Assembly: GCA_949361645.1 (NCBI GenBank)
Contig: OX442425.1
Location: forward strand, 6,017,622 to 6,081,621
Length of the DNA stretch: 64,000 bases
Direction: 5' to 3'
Source: Spongilla lacustris
Taxonomy: Eukaryota > Porifera > Demospongiae > Spongillida > Spongillidae
Position 1 is the stretch's first letter; every line of letters starts with the position of its first letter. The notes beneath the pieces are model-generated. The model was not told the origin of the DNA, did no database searches, and saw nothing but the letters and a program-made list of their open reading frames with translations. The position numbers were made by a program, and so were the translations under genes. Below, piece after piece: positions 10,831 to 21,959 of this stretch.

Positions 10831-13800
10831 AAATGTCACCATTTCATCTACTAACATACCCCTAAATGCATAACTTCGTAATCTTTCCTCATGATACATC
10901 ATGCACTGCTTTAGCACAATGATATCTCTAGCACAATGATACATCACTGCTCATCACTGCTCTTGCACAATGATATACATCACTGCTCTTGTACAATGAT
11001 ACATCACTGCACTACCACAATAATACATCACTGCTCTTGTACAATGATACATCACTGCACTACCACAATAATACATCACTGCTCTTGTACAATGATACAT
11101 CACTGCTCTAGCACATGATACATCACTGATCACTCCCCAACCACAGTATTGAAAGTAATACAATGTATACAATCTATTGCAGTTAAATCTTAAAAATCTG
11201 TCCATGCAGTCACTTGTATGATGCAACTACCTATTTGAATATGAACACTAATAATTTAAAATCATCTGCAGAGCTGTAGCCTAATTTTGCCATCTAATTT
11301 TTTAAGGGCTTCAATTATATTTGCTTCCATGCTACTAGCATGCAGTAAAATGTTTGACAAATGTTAAGCCACAGTTCAATTAGAACATGCATGGTACCAT
11401 TACATATTAAGGTAGGCATGCCATCTGCCTTACTATGTATGTGTCCATATTAGTATAGGCATTGTGACTTAAGCATCCAATATACAGAATTAATTTAGGA
11501 GCCTGTTGGGTAAATTACATTTATCAGTGCACATTTAGCTTGCAAGCCCAATTTTAGTGATGAGCATCACCATTCCAATACAGCAGGTCTATTATGTACA
11601 TGTTTGAGATGGCCTTGCAGTGTTTATGTACCTTGCAATGCAGCTTAATGTGGCCACTATACATGTATGTGGTGTTTTTATTTCTGCTGTACAATTCTTT
11701 ATTCCGGTTTGAATATAAAATAAAAAAAGCAATGTTGTAATGGAACATGCATGACCCTTCCTGTTGATTCACTATTTTCTTCTTCATGCAGGATTGCTGA
11801 CTCTTACTTAGTAGGCTGTGCATATGAATACACACACAATGAACACTTGGGAGATACACACATCATTTAGGCTTGCAATGCCAGATTTTCCAGTGTGTGT
11901 TTCCCTGAAGGAGATTCCAAGACTCGAAGCCATCTGCTGCCCTCTTTCCTTGCTAATAACCCTCATGGAGTCAGCACAGTCACACTTGTTTCCTACTAGT
12001 AGTATCTCAGGATCTGGATACCTCTGATGGTAACAGAAAGCATACCTCTGATAGCATATAATGATAATTTATTCTATGACAGGGGTGGGCCAATCAGCTG
12101 CCACATTTTTTTTTGCATCTGATGTACAATGTCCAGCACAAAATGGCATAATATAATAAGATATTAGTTAGGTGGTACTATTGAAATAGATCAAATGAAG
12201 CAAATTGATGATGTACACTGATGCAACTGAGTGTACAAGTGCAAGTAGTATAATCATTACTATAGAAGTAAAACCAAAACCATAACCGGCAATACATATA
12301 CAATATGAAATATTGCCTATATTTCAATTACAAAGTGGATGCACTAATTTACATGAGTATAACTATAACATACTAGCAGTCTATAGCAACATTTAAAATG
12401 TGTATATGGAATGGTTTCCAAGATAACAGTAACAGAGTTATATTCATCAGTATCCATTTAGCGGTACGGCATTGACTTTTAACTCATTCCAAATTGCTTG
12501 TCTTTTGTGTGTTCCAAGGCGTTGTATTAGTATATGCAACTTTCCAGAACAAGCAAATGAAAGGTAATGCTTTTATTGGCTGATAAAATATTGCCTGATA
12601 AAATATTGCCTATATACTAGAAATGAAAGAATGGTACCATTTTGTTGGCAATATGATGATTTATTAATATTTTTTTAATGCCCCAGTAAAATTATGTATA
12701 ATGTTCTGTACAATGTTTAGGCCTGACCCGGAAAGTTGCTGTTTCTAAACTCTTTTAAACTAGTTGTAGAAATGGTGCTGAATGTGCCTCACCAATTGAA
12801 TTGTAATGATGTCTGCAGGGATATGTTCGAAAGAGGCCTTATTGGTGATGTCATAGATGAGAAGGACCCCCTAAAGGGAATGACACGACTGAAATCTGCT
12901 ATATATAATTCAAGATGATGCTACCATGATATTGTTATCCATCACAGTCGTTTCCCTGGAGTTTTCCCTGCCAGGTAGAACACAAAAGAAATGTATGACA
13001 GTAAATGGCAGATATAGCATACAGCAAGTATATTGTGATTTAGTTCTTTCCCTGTTCCTTAAAAGATGTTGTGGTTGAGAAAATGTTATCATATTTTTGA
13101 GCTTAACTGCTCATTTGTACTCTCAAAGCTAATAATTTGATGTATTATGTTTCTAATTCATTCAGTATGGAGGTTCTAATCATATGTCAGTTCTCAGTGT
13201 ATGTGCACGACTTAAAAGTGACGTATGCATGATGACAACCCTCGATGCATTTTCAGGCAGCTTATAATTTCAAAAGAAAACACATGCATGTATAAATAAG
13301 ACTTGGTTGCTATAGGAAATCAGTTACAACCATGGTCGCCCCCAGCATTTCTGGAAGGGGGGGGTAAGGGGGCACCATTTCACAGCTGAATACGACTACG
13401 TGGGGGGGGGGGGGGGGGGGGGGGGGTGCTGTCCACTTTTGGCTGATTCAACCATGTTTACTGAATACATTAGAAGTGGTGTTGGGGGGCGTCATTAAGT
13501 CCCATGGCCCCCCCCCCCCCCCCCCCCCCCCCGGGGACTTTCATGACAACTGCCTGGTGGTCATGCACTCACATGAACAACCATCATTAGATTGGCAAAG
13601 AAATAAAGTATATCATGAGACCACATGTCAGTGTGACTGAACACTAAACTGCGGCTATGTGAACTATTACTACATACTGCAATGCTATGTTCTAGTAATT
13701 CTAATGTAGCAAACAGTGTATGATATCAACATATTCACTTGGTCGGGAAGAGGGTCACTGAGAGAACACCGCATGCTAGGTTTTGTAGTGATTAATATGC

Positions 13801-16800
13801 TTGGCACGCACACAGAAAAATATATACACCCATATACACATGTACATACGTATACATTCGCATACACATGCACATGTCCATGCACACATGCACAATACGC
13901 ACCATATGTATAGATTTATTATCTTCCCTTGCATAGTAATTGACTTGCTGCTTGCTGCATATACAGGTTCTGTGTATTAGTAATTGTCATATTAATAAAT
14001 GTTGTAATTCTATTAAAAGACCACATCACCCAGACATGCCAGTACATGTAAAGTGGGTAATTCTATACCCTTTTAACTCAGGTACTGACACTTGTGTTTC
14101 ATAGTCCATAATATCCTATGTGACTTGTTTACTTCATTACTCTGTACACTTGTATTAATAATTAGCCCTCAAGGTTAATTCCGTTTATTGGCTACAAGGT
14201 GTGAATAATTTAACCACAAATGTGTACATAGTAATCCCTCTTGGCAGCCATTATAGCTGCACTGATGATTTTAAATACACACACACAACCCTGTAAGGGC
14301 CATATTATGATGCCATGACCTTTACTAGTGCACGCTCAGTGATTAAAAAACATAAAAATGAAGCATTGCTATGCCTCTCATATAGAAATGGCCACTTTTT
14401 AAGTTTTTATTATTTGAAAATAGGAAAGAGCAGGTTGTATTCTACTGTTACATCTAGCTTCTACAGCGGGACGAAACTGGGTTCCGTTGAAATGGCATAT
14501 AGAAAAGAGTGAGTCTCCTAGGATGTTTGTTCTGTTTGATTGAATTCATGAGCCATAGAATGTGCTTATCAACACTTTGGTGAGCCTATCATAACTTTGC
14601 TGATGCAAACCGTAGTCGGGCGTAGCCCGACCTTCGTGTCTGGCGGAATGTCGGAGTATCAAGCCTATATGTGGATTTGATAGCGTATGAGGCTATATGA
14701 TAGCCCACATATGTGATTGTTACAAATCCAGGTTATGTATAGGCTACCCGCTATCAGATGGATGCAGGTATACCAACCTTCTGCCAAACGCAAAGGTCGG
14801 GCTACGCCCAACTAAGTTTTTAATAGGGCGCAATGTGAGTGAAAAAATATTATATAGAAGTGGTATCATACAATGTTAACATATTTATCCACCGCATGCA
14901 TACTTAATTTCAACTATTGTATTAAAGCGGCGACTTACAAATGGTTGCGTGCAAGTGGGATTATAGGCTATTTGCTAACAAAGAAAGAGGCTCTGCACTA
15001 CAAAAACTGTTAACAAAAGACAAAGACCGGCAGTCTCTTTGTCAATGCTACGAAAGACCTTTTTATTATTGGGGCCCTCTCCATTGTTACAATGTACCGC
15101 GCGGAATACAGTTACAAATTCACCTGCCATTCACAACAAAGTTTCGTAACGCTACTAGGAGTAGCGCTTCTTTGATTTATTATTATTTTGTTTTTGCCAG
15201 TCATTGCTTCTGTTACTTTAACATGTCATCGTTTCAACGCTGTTGTATCCACTAAAGTGTCACACGAGGAAGAGAACTTAATTTAAATGATGTTTTGTAC
15301 CTTGTAACTTGCTTTATGATTGTTTATAGATCACCTGCAGAAAAAGCTTGAACACTTGATTAAATTGTTAAGTCACACTAAGATGGTGTTGGATTGGTCA
15401 ATAAGTGAATGAACATTATCACTCATTCCCAGCAAAAATAGTATATAAGTAGTGTGATTTGTATGCATTAGGCATTTTAGTTCCGTAACAGTTATGATAG
15501 GCTCACCAAAGTGTTGATAAACACATTCTATGGCTCATGAAACAATCAAACAGAACAAACATCCTAGGAGACTCACTCTTTTCTGTATGGCATTTCAACG
15601 GAACCCAGTTCCATCCCGCTGTAGAAGCTAGATATAACAGTAGAATACAACCTGCTCTTTCCTATTTTCAAACAATAAAAACTTAAAAAGTGGCCATTTC
15701 TATATGAGAGGCATAGCAATGCTTCATTTTCATGTTTTTTAATCACTGAGCGTGCACTAGTAAAGGTCATGGCATCATAATATGGCCCTTACAGGGTTGT
15801 GTGTGTGTATTTAAAATCATCAGTGCAGCTATAATGGCTGCCAAGAGGGATTACTATGTATACATTTGTGGTTAAATTATTCACACCTTGTAGCCAATAA
15901 ACGGAATTAACCTTGAGGGCTAATTATTAATACAAGTGTACAGAGTACTGAAGTAAACAAGTTACATAGGATATCATGGACTATGAAACATAGGTGTCAG
16001 TACCTGAGTTAAAAGGGTATAGAATTACCCATATGATGATAGATTGACCGCACGCCTACATGTACTGATGTAGGTGCTATACACGTAGGCGTTATATTGC
16101 GACCTCTGGTCCTCGCATTGAATGGCGCATAAAACTTTCAGCTCTAATAATGTACCACTAAACCATAGGGCTTCATTTTTAAATCGATTCGGAGACTCTT
16201 AAACCATCGGCTCTGTAGATATTCGATCGAGATGGAGGAGCGTATAAAATTGCCTACGATCTTGATGGCGGATGGCATAAAAGTTGGAAATCGCGTGTGT
16301 TGGCGACAAGAGGTCGAAAAATAGCTGTCTAAACAACGAGAAAGCCTATAGCAAAGTTTTGAGAAAATTGGAACAACTTGAGTAAAAGAGGGGCGTGTCC
16401 GAACCAGAGCGTACGTAGTAGCTGGCGTTGTTTTCTGACGCCACCTTGCAAGTAGCCCTCTTTGCTGTACTGATTATGCTTATTTCAAGCGGTGGCTATT
16501 TGTTCATTCTTTGGAATAACGCGATTTGCAACGCCTACATGCATCGGCTACATGTAGTGGTCGACCTATCGTTAATGTACTGTTTATGCTATTTTACCAA
16601 CCTACAACTTAACGGCACCGCTTGCAACATACGCTAACCAATACGATCGCGAGTTGCCAAAGCAGTGCCGAGGGGAAAAAAATTGGGGGGGGGGAGAGAG
16701 AGAAAGATGGGAAAATGGGATTGGAGCCTCTTTTCAGGTACATCATTGCCAGCCCTATTTACATATACGATAATATGATCCACAGTAACAATTGAATCCC

Positions 16801-17407
16801 ATAGCACCATATATACGTCACTTGTGCGTAGTTACTCATTGCAGGCCAAAGTTTTTAAAATTAAAACCTTCTCTCAGTCCTAAACGGTTCTAATCACCCA
16901 GGCCAGGGCAAATGATATAGATATTTAAAAAAGTGAAAAAAGAAATTGGATGGAACGATTTTAATTTGTGCACGCCTCCCAAGATCCCAACTGAATAGCA
17001 GGCAATGCATCTGGTTTGCCGAACTCGTCTCCAAATAGGTACTAGAATGATCAAACTGACTCCATCCCGCCTCGTAGTCAAAAATGGTGACACAGTTCCT
17101 CCGCTGCATGCATATATAGGCCTCACACTACTGATAACTTACGGGACTCATATATCCAGCAAAGAAATGAAGCCGCCTTACATATCTCGATAGCGCTCAT
17201 ACCATGCATGCATGCATGCAGCATCTTACCAAGGCCATACTTTAGACGAATCTGTTCCAAACGATCACGTCGATCATCTTCGCGTTTATTACCAGTAGTA
17301 ATAGGCGCTGGACGTACTGCATCTGCGTATCGATCCTTCAACTTCGTTTTCCCAACGCCTCTGCAACCAAGGAGAAGTAAATGTATAGGTTTTGGTTGCG
17401 CTGCCAT
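10361..17407 (-). CDS. Ras/Rab-like small GTPase, at least five exons, CaaX end
   Basis: Minus-strand exons as I read them are: 17230-17407 (start MAAQPKPIHLLLLGC, P-loop GCRGVGKT, donor CTTG|gtaaga); 12793-12870 (after CCCTTTAG; GVLLIYDITNKASFEHI, typical Rab strand with DITN); 11862-12023 (after TACCATCAG; ILLVGNKCD as G4 and FRETHTGKSG in the place of ETSAK); 10780-10815 (AFETLVTAVLLK, donor gtaagag); and 10361-10522 (after TTTGTTTTCCAG). Exons 2 to 5 join in phase 0, and the spacing between DITN and NKCD fits the family. The last exon encodes VDKARTGD repeats and ends CNTM, a CaaX box predicting prenylation and membrane attachment. I did not find a convincing exon with switch I and the DTAG motif. 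A conserved block at 16.93-17.11 kb reads VTIFDYEAG, but its splice phase does not fit. If that exon is missing, the gene is damaged. Confidence 0.65.
10385..10510. repeat. 24-bp coding minisatellite in the GTPase tail exon
   Basis: About five units like ACATCACCAGTTCGGGCCTT plus GTCA are arranged in tandem. On the minus strand each 24-bp unit encodes 8 residues (VDKARTGD), so the array stays in frame with the CaaX end. Confidence 0.85.
10915..11135. repeat. 24/48-bp tandem repeat
   Basis: Alternating 24-bp units CTCTTGTACAATGATACATC.. and CACTACCACAATAATACATC.. form 48-bp dimers, about nine monomers in all. The array lies within the intron between the 36-bp exon and the NKCD exon of the GTPase gene. 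Confidence 0.9.
11235..11410. repeat. inverted third copy of the 10.09-10.25 / 8.46-8.62 kb segment
   Basis: Reverse complement matches include GCTGTAGCCTAATTTTGCC against GGCAAAATTAGGCTATAGC and AAGCCACAGTTCAATT against AATTGAATTGTGGCTT. Confidence 0.7.
13402..13532. repeat. paired poly-G (25) and poly-C (25) tracts
   Basis: G run 13402-13426 and C run 13508-13532 could pair as a hairpin about 80 nt apart. The same pair is kept at 52814-52837 and 52925-52952 in the duplicate. Confidence 0.9.
14054..16031. mobile_element. 2.0 kb element with ~545-bp terminal inverted repeats
   Basis: The left end TGGGTAATTCTATACCC and the following sequence to about 14598 is the reverse complement of about 15490-16031. 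The inner 0.9 kb is unique and contains a smaller nested inverted-repeat element. The 104-codon frame at 14941-15255 and the 65-codon frames in the arms resemble no transposase I know. The whole piece is absent from the duplicate locus at 53.46 kb, supporting mobility. I could not define a target duplication. Confidence 0.75.
14608..14825. mobile_element. nested small MITE with GGGC..GCCCGACCTT ends
   Basis: The left end GTCGGGCGTAGCCCGACCTT is mirrored at 14790-14820 by AAGGTCGGGCTACGCCC-AAC. An inner TGGCGGAA/TTCTGCCA pair fits too. A related, shorter copy lies at 49662-49748. Confidence 0.65.
16037..16574. mobile_element. 0.54 kb element with imperfect TIRs
   Basis: The left end GATAGATTGACC.. 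with CCTACATGTA resembles the reverse complement of the right end (GATAGGTCGACCACTACATGTA). It sits directly next to the 2.0 kb TIR element and is also missing from the 53.5 kb duplicate. No coding capacity. Confidence 0.5.
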
Positions 17408-17520
17408 AATCCGCTGTGTTCCTAGCTGATCCTATATATAGAGCGGACTACCCTGCCCACCATTACGTCATACCTCATGTCACGTTGCATGTCGTGACTA
17501 CGATTACATTAGCGATAAAC

Positions 17521-19160
17521 TATATCTAGAGTGTAGTAATAATATAGAAAGTAATACATGTATCTCGGAACTGTAGACTTTTACAGTGATTCAAAGTATA
17601 CTTTGGTGTCCATAATTCGATAACGCGGTCAGAGTGGCAATCGATTATGGCATGCCTAACTTCCTATTTATATAATATTATGTAACTTTTCCAGCGGTCA
17701 CAAGTGCATCCTAGAATGTACTGTAAGTCAGGCTGAGGCTTCCGAGTTTAAAACACGAATACTCGCGCGCACGTTCACACAGACACACACGAGTTAAGAC
17801 CAATACACATGCATGAGTGCTATATTAACATACCTACGTGTGAAGGTAATTGTATGTCATTGTGCATTTAACAACATAGTTGACAGCACATATAATACAG
17901 CTTGCCTAGCGCTTTGACGAGCGGAAGGAAAGCGTCGTAAGCTGCTGGCTTTAAGCAGAGATCAGGATCTCTGCTTATATAATTAAAGCCACTTACATGA
18001 AGATTTGTTAACCCATTTACGGGTGTTAGTAGGACGCTACTTTTTATCTGTTTATGGGGTAAAGGGGTGCAACAACCATGTATTGCTAACACACAGTACT
18101 TACTGTAGTAGAGTGTAAGTTTGTGTAGCTACTGAACATTATGAATTTTTGTGGACGATTATACAAATAGCTGGACAATATCAGTTTCTGGACTGTCGAC
18201 AAAAGGCCGCGTTCTGCGTCCGCCGGACATCGAGTCCTAGGAACCACTGTCCCCCCCCCCCCCCTCCCCCCCCCCTCCCCCCCCTCCCCCCCCCCCCCCC
18301 CCCCCCCCCCGGACAGTGTATCCTAGGATAGTATGTCCCCCCTTAGGAGTAACTGTCCCCCCGGACAGCGTATCCTAGGATAGTATGTCCCCTCATAATA
18401 TAGTATCATGCAGTCTTATATTCACCTATCACCAAGTCTATGTTCGTTTATACTGGTGTCGTAGGATTATACCAGGAACTGTCCCCATTGGATATTATTT
18501 CCTAATCATAAATATCCCTCCTTTGAAAGCGTATTTGGTATTAAAAAAAAAAAACTAGCTAATTAGCCGAATTATAATCATAATGGTTGAGCTTGTTTGC
18601 ATAGGTCTGGTTTATACTAGTAGCAATTGATTATTTGGCAAACAATCACAGTTTATCTCTGAACACAAACTTACATGCTGTGGCACATTTTGTGCAAAGG
18701 ATACCTGTGCAAGATTTCATGTCTCCCACAAACACCCTACATGCGATTTTCCCCATGGTAAACTGCACACTTGGAGTCAAGTGAGGATAACATGGAGTCA
18801 AGTGAGGATAACATGCCGCTATGGCATGCAGTCATGTTTTCAGCAGGTTAAATGATATCATACAACACTAGCACTTGTGATCAATGGCAAACACGAAACA
18901 GAGTACAGATTACATACATGTTAATGTTTTGGGCTCAGTGGATGGGCTGACAGTTTTTATAATGCCATTTGTATCATTCCAGGCTTCTTTTTGGAATTGA
19001 GATGTCACATTTGTCGTGGAACCATTCTTTGCAGGAATTGCATTGAATCATCAATCCAGCATCCGGCATTCGGCAATAACACCTCAAGTTTATGCTCCTT
19101 TTTGCAATAACGTGGCTGCTTGGTCTATCTGAACCAGGAAATGCAGTTAATCTTCTACTT
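17521..19160. other. non-coding stretch with C-rich tract
   Basis: No gene is recognised. It holds a 60-base C-rich run and TCCTAGGA-containing repeats (annotated separately) and an A-run at 18543-18554. Confidence 0.5.
18225..18400. repeat. C-rich tract with ATCCTAGGAT repeats
   Basis: ACTGTCCCC, a 55-base C-rich run, then two units of CCGGACAG-GTATCCTAGGATAGTATGTCCCC. The palindromic core ATCCTAGGAT recurs in the element at 60.5-61.2 kb, so this may be a remnant of the same kind of repeat. Confidence 0.6.
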
Positions 19161-19734
19161 TCTTAACATTTTGAGAGATGTTGATGCATCAGTACTGCGT
19201 CATATTTCCTATAACACACATCTTCATCACGGCATAAATCAATGGCATAAGCTATGGCATACAGGCCGCAGTTCGTATGATTAGTCTGTCTATCAACATC
19301 CATGAAATGGAGATGCACTGCATTGTTAGGAGTATAAAGAATGGAACAAATTTGTTCAATACCATGATCAGTACAAGTGTTATAGAGACTATCATAGATG
19401 TGCACATGGCCTGACGGCAATCCAAAGGTTGAAATTTTAAACCAATGATCCTCTCCATTGTACAGAATTTGAATAAAACCATTTCTCATTACATCATATG
19501 TTAAATGATATCCCAATGTTGTTGCTTGAAATCCAGGCAAACCATATTGGCTATGGAGAAGGTATTGCACAGCATTAATTATAGCATCATCCAGCCACTT
19601 CTTGTCACTGTCAAGAATGCATCTGTGTTCTTCATACAGTATAACTATTCCCACCTCCAACCAGTGGCGATGTAGATTTGATGAACCTTGTGCTTTAACC
19701 TTTCTCCTTTTCTTTATCTGTATTACCTCTTCAT

Positions 19735-19935
19735 CACAAGCTACCCCACTGCTTTTCTTTATCTGTATCACCTCTTCATCACCAGCTACCCCACTGCTTT
19801 TCTTTATCTGTATCACCTCTTCATCACCAGCTACCCCACTGCTTTTCTTTATCTGTATCACCTCTTCATCACCAGCTACCCCACTGCTTTTCTTTATCTG
19901 TATCACCTCTTCATCACCAGCTACCCCATGCACTG
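19735..19935. repeat. 45-bp coding tandem repeat, about 5 units
   Basis: Units of 45 bp encode GVAGDEEVIQIKKSS on the minus strand between integrase and protease parts of the Ginger1-type gene. They are nearly identical, implying recent expansion. The frame changes at the unit nearest 19.93 kb. Confidence 0.95.
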
Positions 19936-21245
19936 CTTTTCTTTATCTGTATCACCTCTCCATTGCAAGCAATCACGCTCTTTTTTGCTTCATTCACTGT
20001 ACAATTATTAGGTTGAAAGATGCCAATAATTAGCGAATCAGAGGCACAGACACTCAAATCTGGCTTACTGGCTAAGTGGAGGCTGTCGAGAGTCATGCAC
20101 ACCATCTTCATTACACATCTTTCTTGTGTCCAAAATCCACTGACGGAATGTAAAAAAAAGGTAAGTAAGCTTGTTATACTTCAGAATATATAAATGGCTG
20201 CAACATTAAAAAGTACATGTATAAGGTTGAATAACTTACATCAAAGTCTTCATCTTCTGCTGGTTTAAATGCAAGTTCATCTGCACCTGTTCGCCATAAT
20301 CGAAACAAATGTGGAGATAACATTTGCTCATTAAGTATTCCATGAGTAGACATTTCATTCCCATTACTGATTTTTTCATTGTGAGAATCAGTCACACCCG
20401 GTCTGTCTTTGGTTGCACTTTCTTCATTGTGAGAATTGGTACAATCCGGTTCAATTTTGCTTGCAATTTCCTCATCACTAGCAGCTGCATGACCTAGCCT
20501 TTCTTCGTATTTTTTAAGCTGGATACAATTATACTTCTTTTTAATAACCTTGCCATGTGCATTTTTTAATGAATATAACCCCTTACCACACACTTGAGCT
20601 ATAGTATAAGGGCCTGTCCACTCATTATCCATTTTCCTTCCTTTTCGAAACAGTTTTCTCATATTTCTTAAGAGTACTTCATTTCCTAGTTGAAATTCTG
20701 CTTTTGTGTGCTTGCTGTCATAGTACAGCTTTTGTTTAGTTTGAGCATTCTCAATGTTAGATGCAACTTTCGTAAAAGTCTCAGTGCGTATTGTATCTAG
20801 CTGTGTAGCATACTTCTGAGTTTCACTTTCAATGTCAGTGATTGCAACTAATGTATGACCATTATCCACATTACCAGTCTGCAGCTGGATGGGTAATACT
20901 GCTTCCCTACCATACATCAGAAAAAATGGTGTGTAATTTAGTAGTAGCATGAAAACTTGTACGATATGAGAAAAGAACTGATTCCAAGTGTTTGTCCCAA
21001 TCATTTTGATCAGCATTAATATATTTAAGAAGCGACTTTGTCACAGTTTGATTCATCCTTTCATCTAGTCCGTTGGTTAGAGGGTGGTATGCACTTGCAA
21101 TACGATGCTCAGTTCCCATCAGTAAAAAAAGCTTCTCATTTAGTGAATTCCCTTTGCTATCCCTTCAGCACATTTCGATGGAAGAGCTTGTACTTCAGGC
21201 CATTTTGAAAAATAGTCTGTAAATGTTACTAGAAACCTTACAGAA

Positions 21246-21724
21246 GATCACAAAATGGCAATGTAAGGATAAAGAGAAAAGCAAAACAATTATTTCATAT
21301 CAGTACACTGCACAATATTTACATGCATGTTGTTTATAGCAAATGTACTTCACGCATTTTTTCATGTGATAAAAAGATTATAACTTTTTGTTTTTATAGT
21401 AAGCTTTTTCTTTATACAAGCATGGTACAAAGAGAACAAAACAACACCAAGCATGTGTGAATAATTTTTTATTTTTTTTAAAGTAACTGTATTCAATGTG
21501 CAGGGAGTGCTGCTCCATCATCAAACTCTAAACCACATCGCCATTTCACTCTGGAGCCACGCAAACACAGGCTAACAGATCTTAAGATTGCAAAAGGTAG
21601 CCTCGGTCTAACAAAACTGTTTCTGAGTAAGACTTCTCCCATTTTTTTGCAAGATTACTTGTTTTTATACACTTCAGTGTAAATGACATGATTGATTACA
21701 TGTAACCCCACACGAAAACGGTAC
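21246..21724 (-). other. probable intron of the Ginger1-type gene
   Basis: The minus-strand donor AACAG|gtaccg and acceptor TTCTGTAAG| fuse LTRNN to NRFLVTFTDYFSKWPE in frame, restoring the usual spacing of the first part of an integrase core. Confidence 0.55.
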
Positions 21725-21959
21725 CTGTTATTATTACGCGTCAGTGTCAACGGTCCAACGAGATCAATCCGAACTTGATGTCAAACTTCAGATCTCACTG
21801 GAATTTGATGGGCTCTGCAAAGGCCTTGCTTAACTTCCTATTTGTTCGCTGACATGTATCACAAGTTCTGACATGCTCTTAAATGTCGTTGGTCATGTCA
21901 TGCCAGTAGAAACGAGAGCATGCCTTCTGCAATGTTTTATCCCTGACAAAATGGCCTCC

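Larger units (their letters stand above)
11617..17520. repeat. segmental duplication, copy 1 (partner 51.18-54.48 kb)
   Basis: 11617-14041 matches 51180-53460, and 16570-17520 matches 53515-54480, in the same orientation. The 14.05-16.57 kb part is absent from the partner and consists of two TIR elements. Shared landmarks are the GTPase exons, paired G and C homopolymers near 13.4-13.53 and 52.8-52.95 kb, and the CACATGCACATG block at 13.86 and 53.29 kb. Confidence 0.9.

Noticed and set aside
12736..12918. 60-codon plus-strand frame
   Set aside because: It is antisense to the DITN exon of the GTPase gene, which has splice sites and a clear family signature on the minus strand.
16890..17126. 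Candidate switch-II exon of the GTPase (VTIFDYEAG)
   Set aside because: Conserved between duplicates, but the motif spacing (D-x-x-x-G) and splice phase do not fit, and the other copy has a stop; not strong enough to include as an exon.
19602..20033. Plus-strand frames with FICITSSSPATPLL repeats
   Set aside because: They are the antisense of the 45-bp coding repeat of the Ginger1-type gene, whose minus frame continues into a recognisable protease domain.
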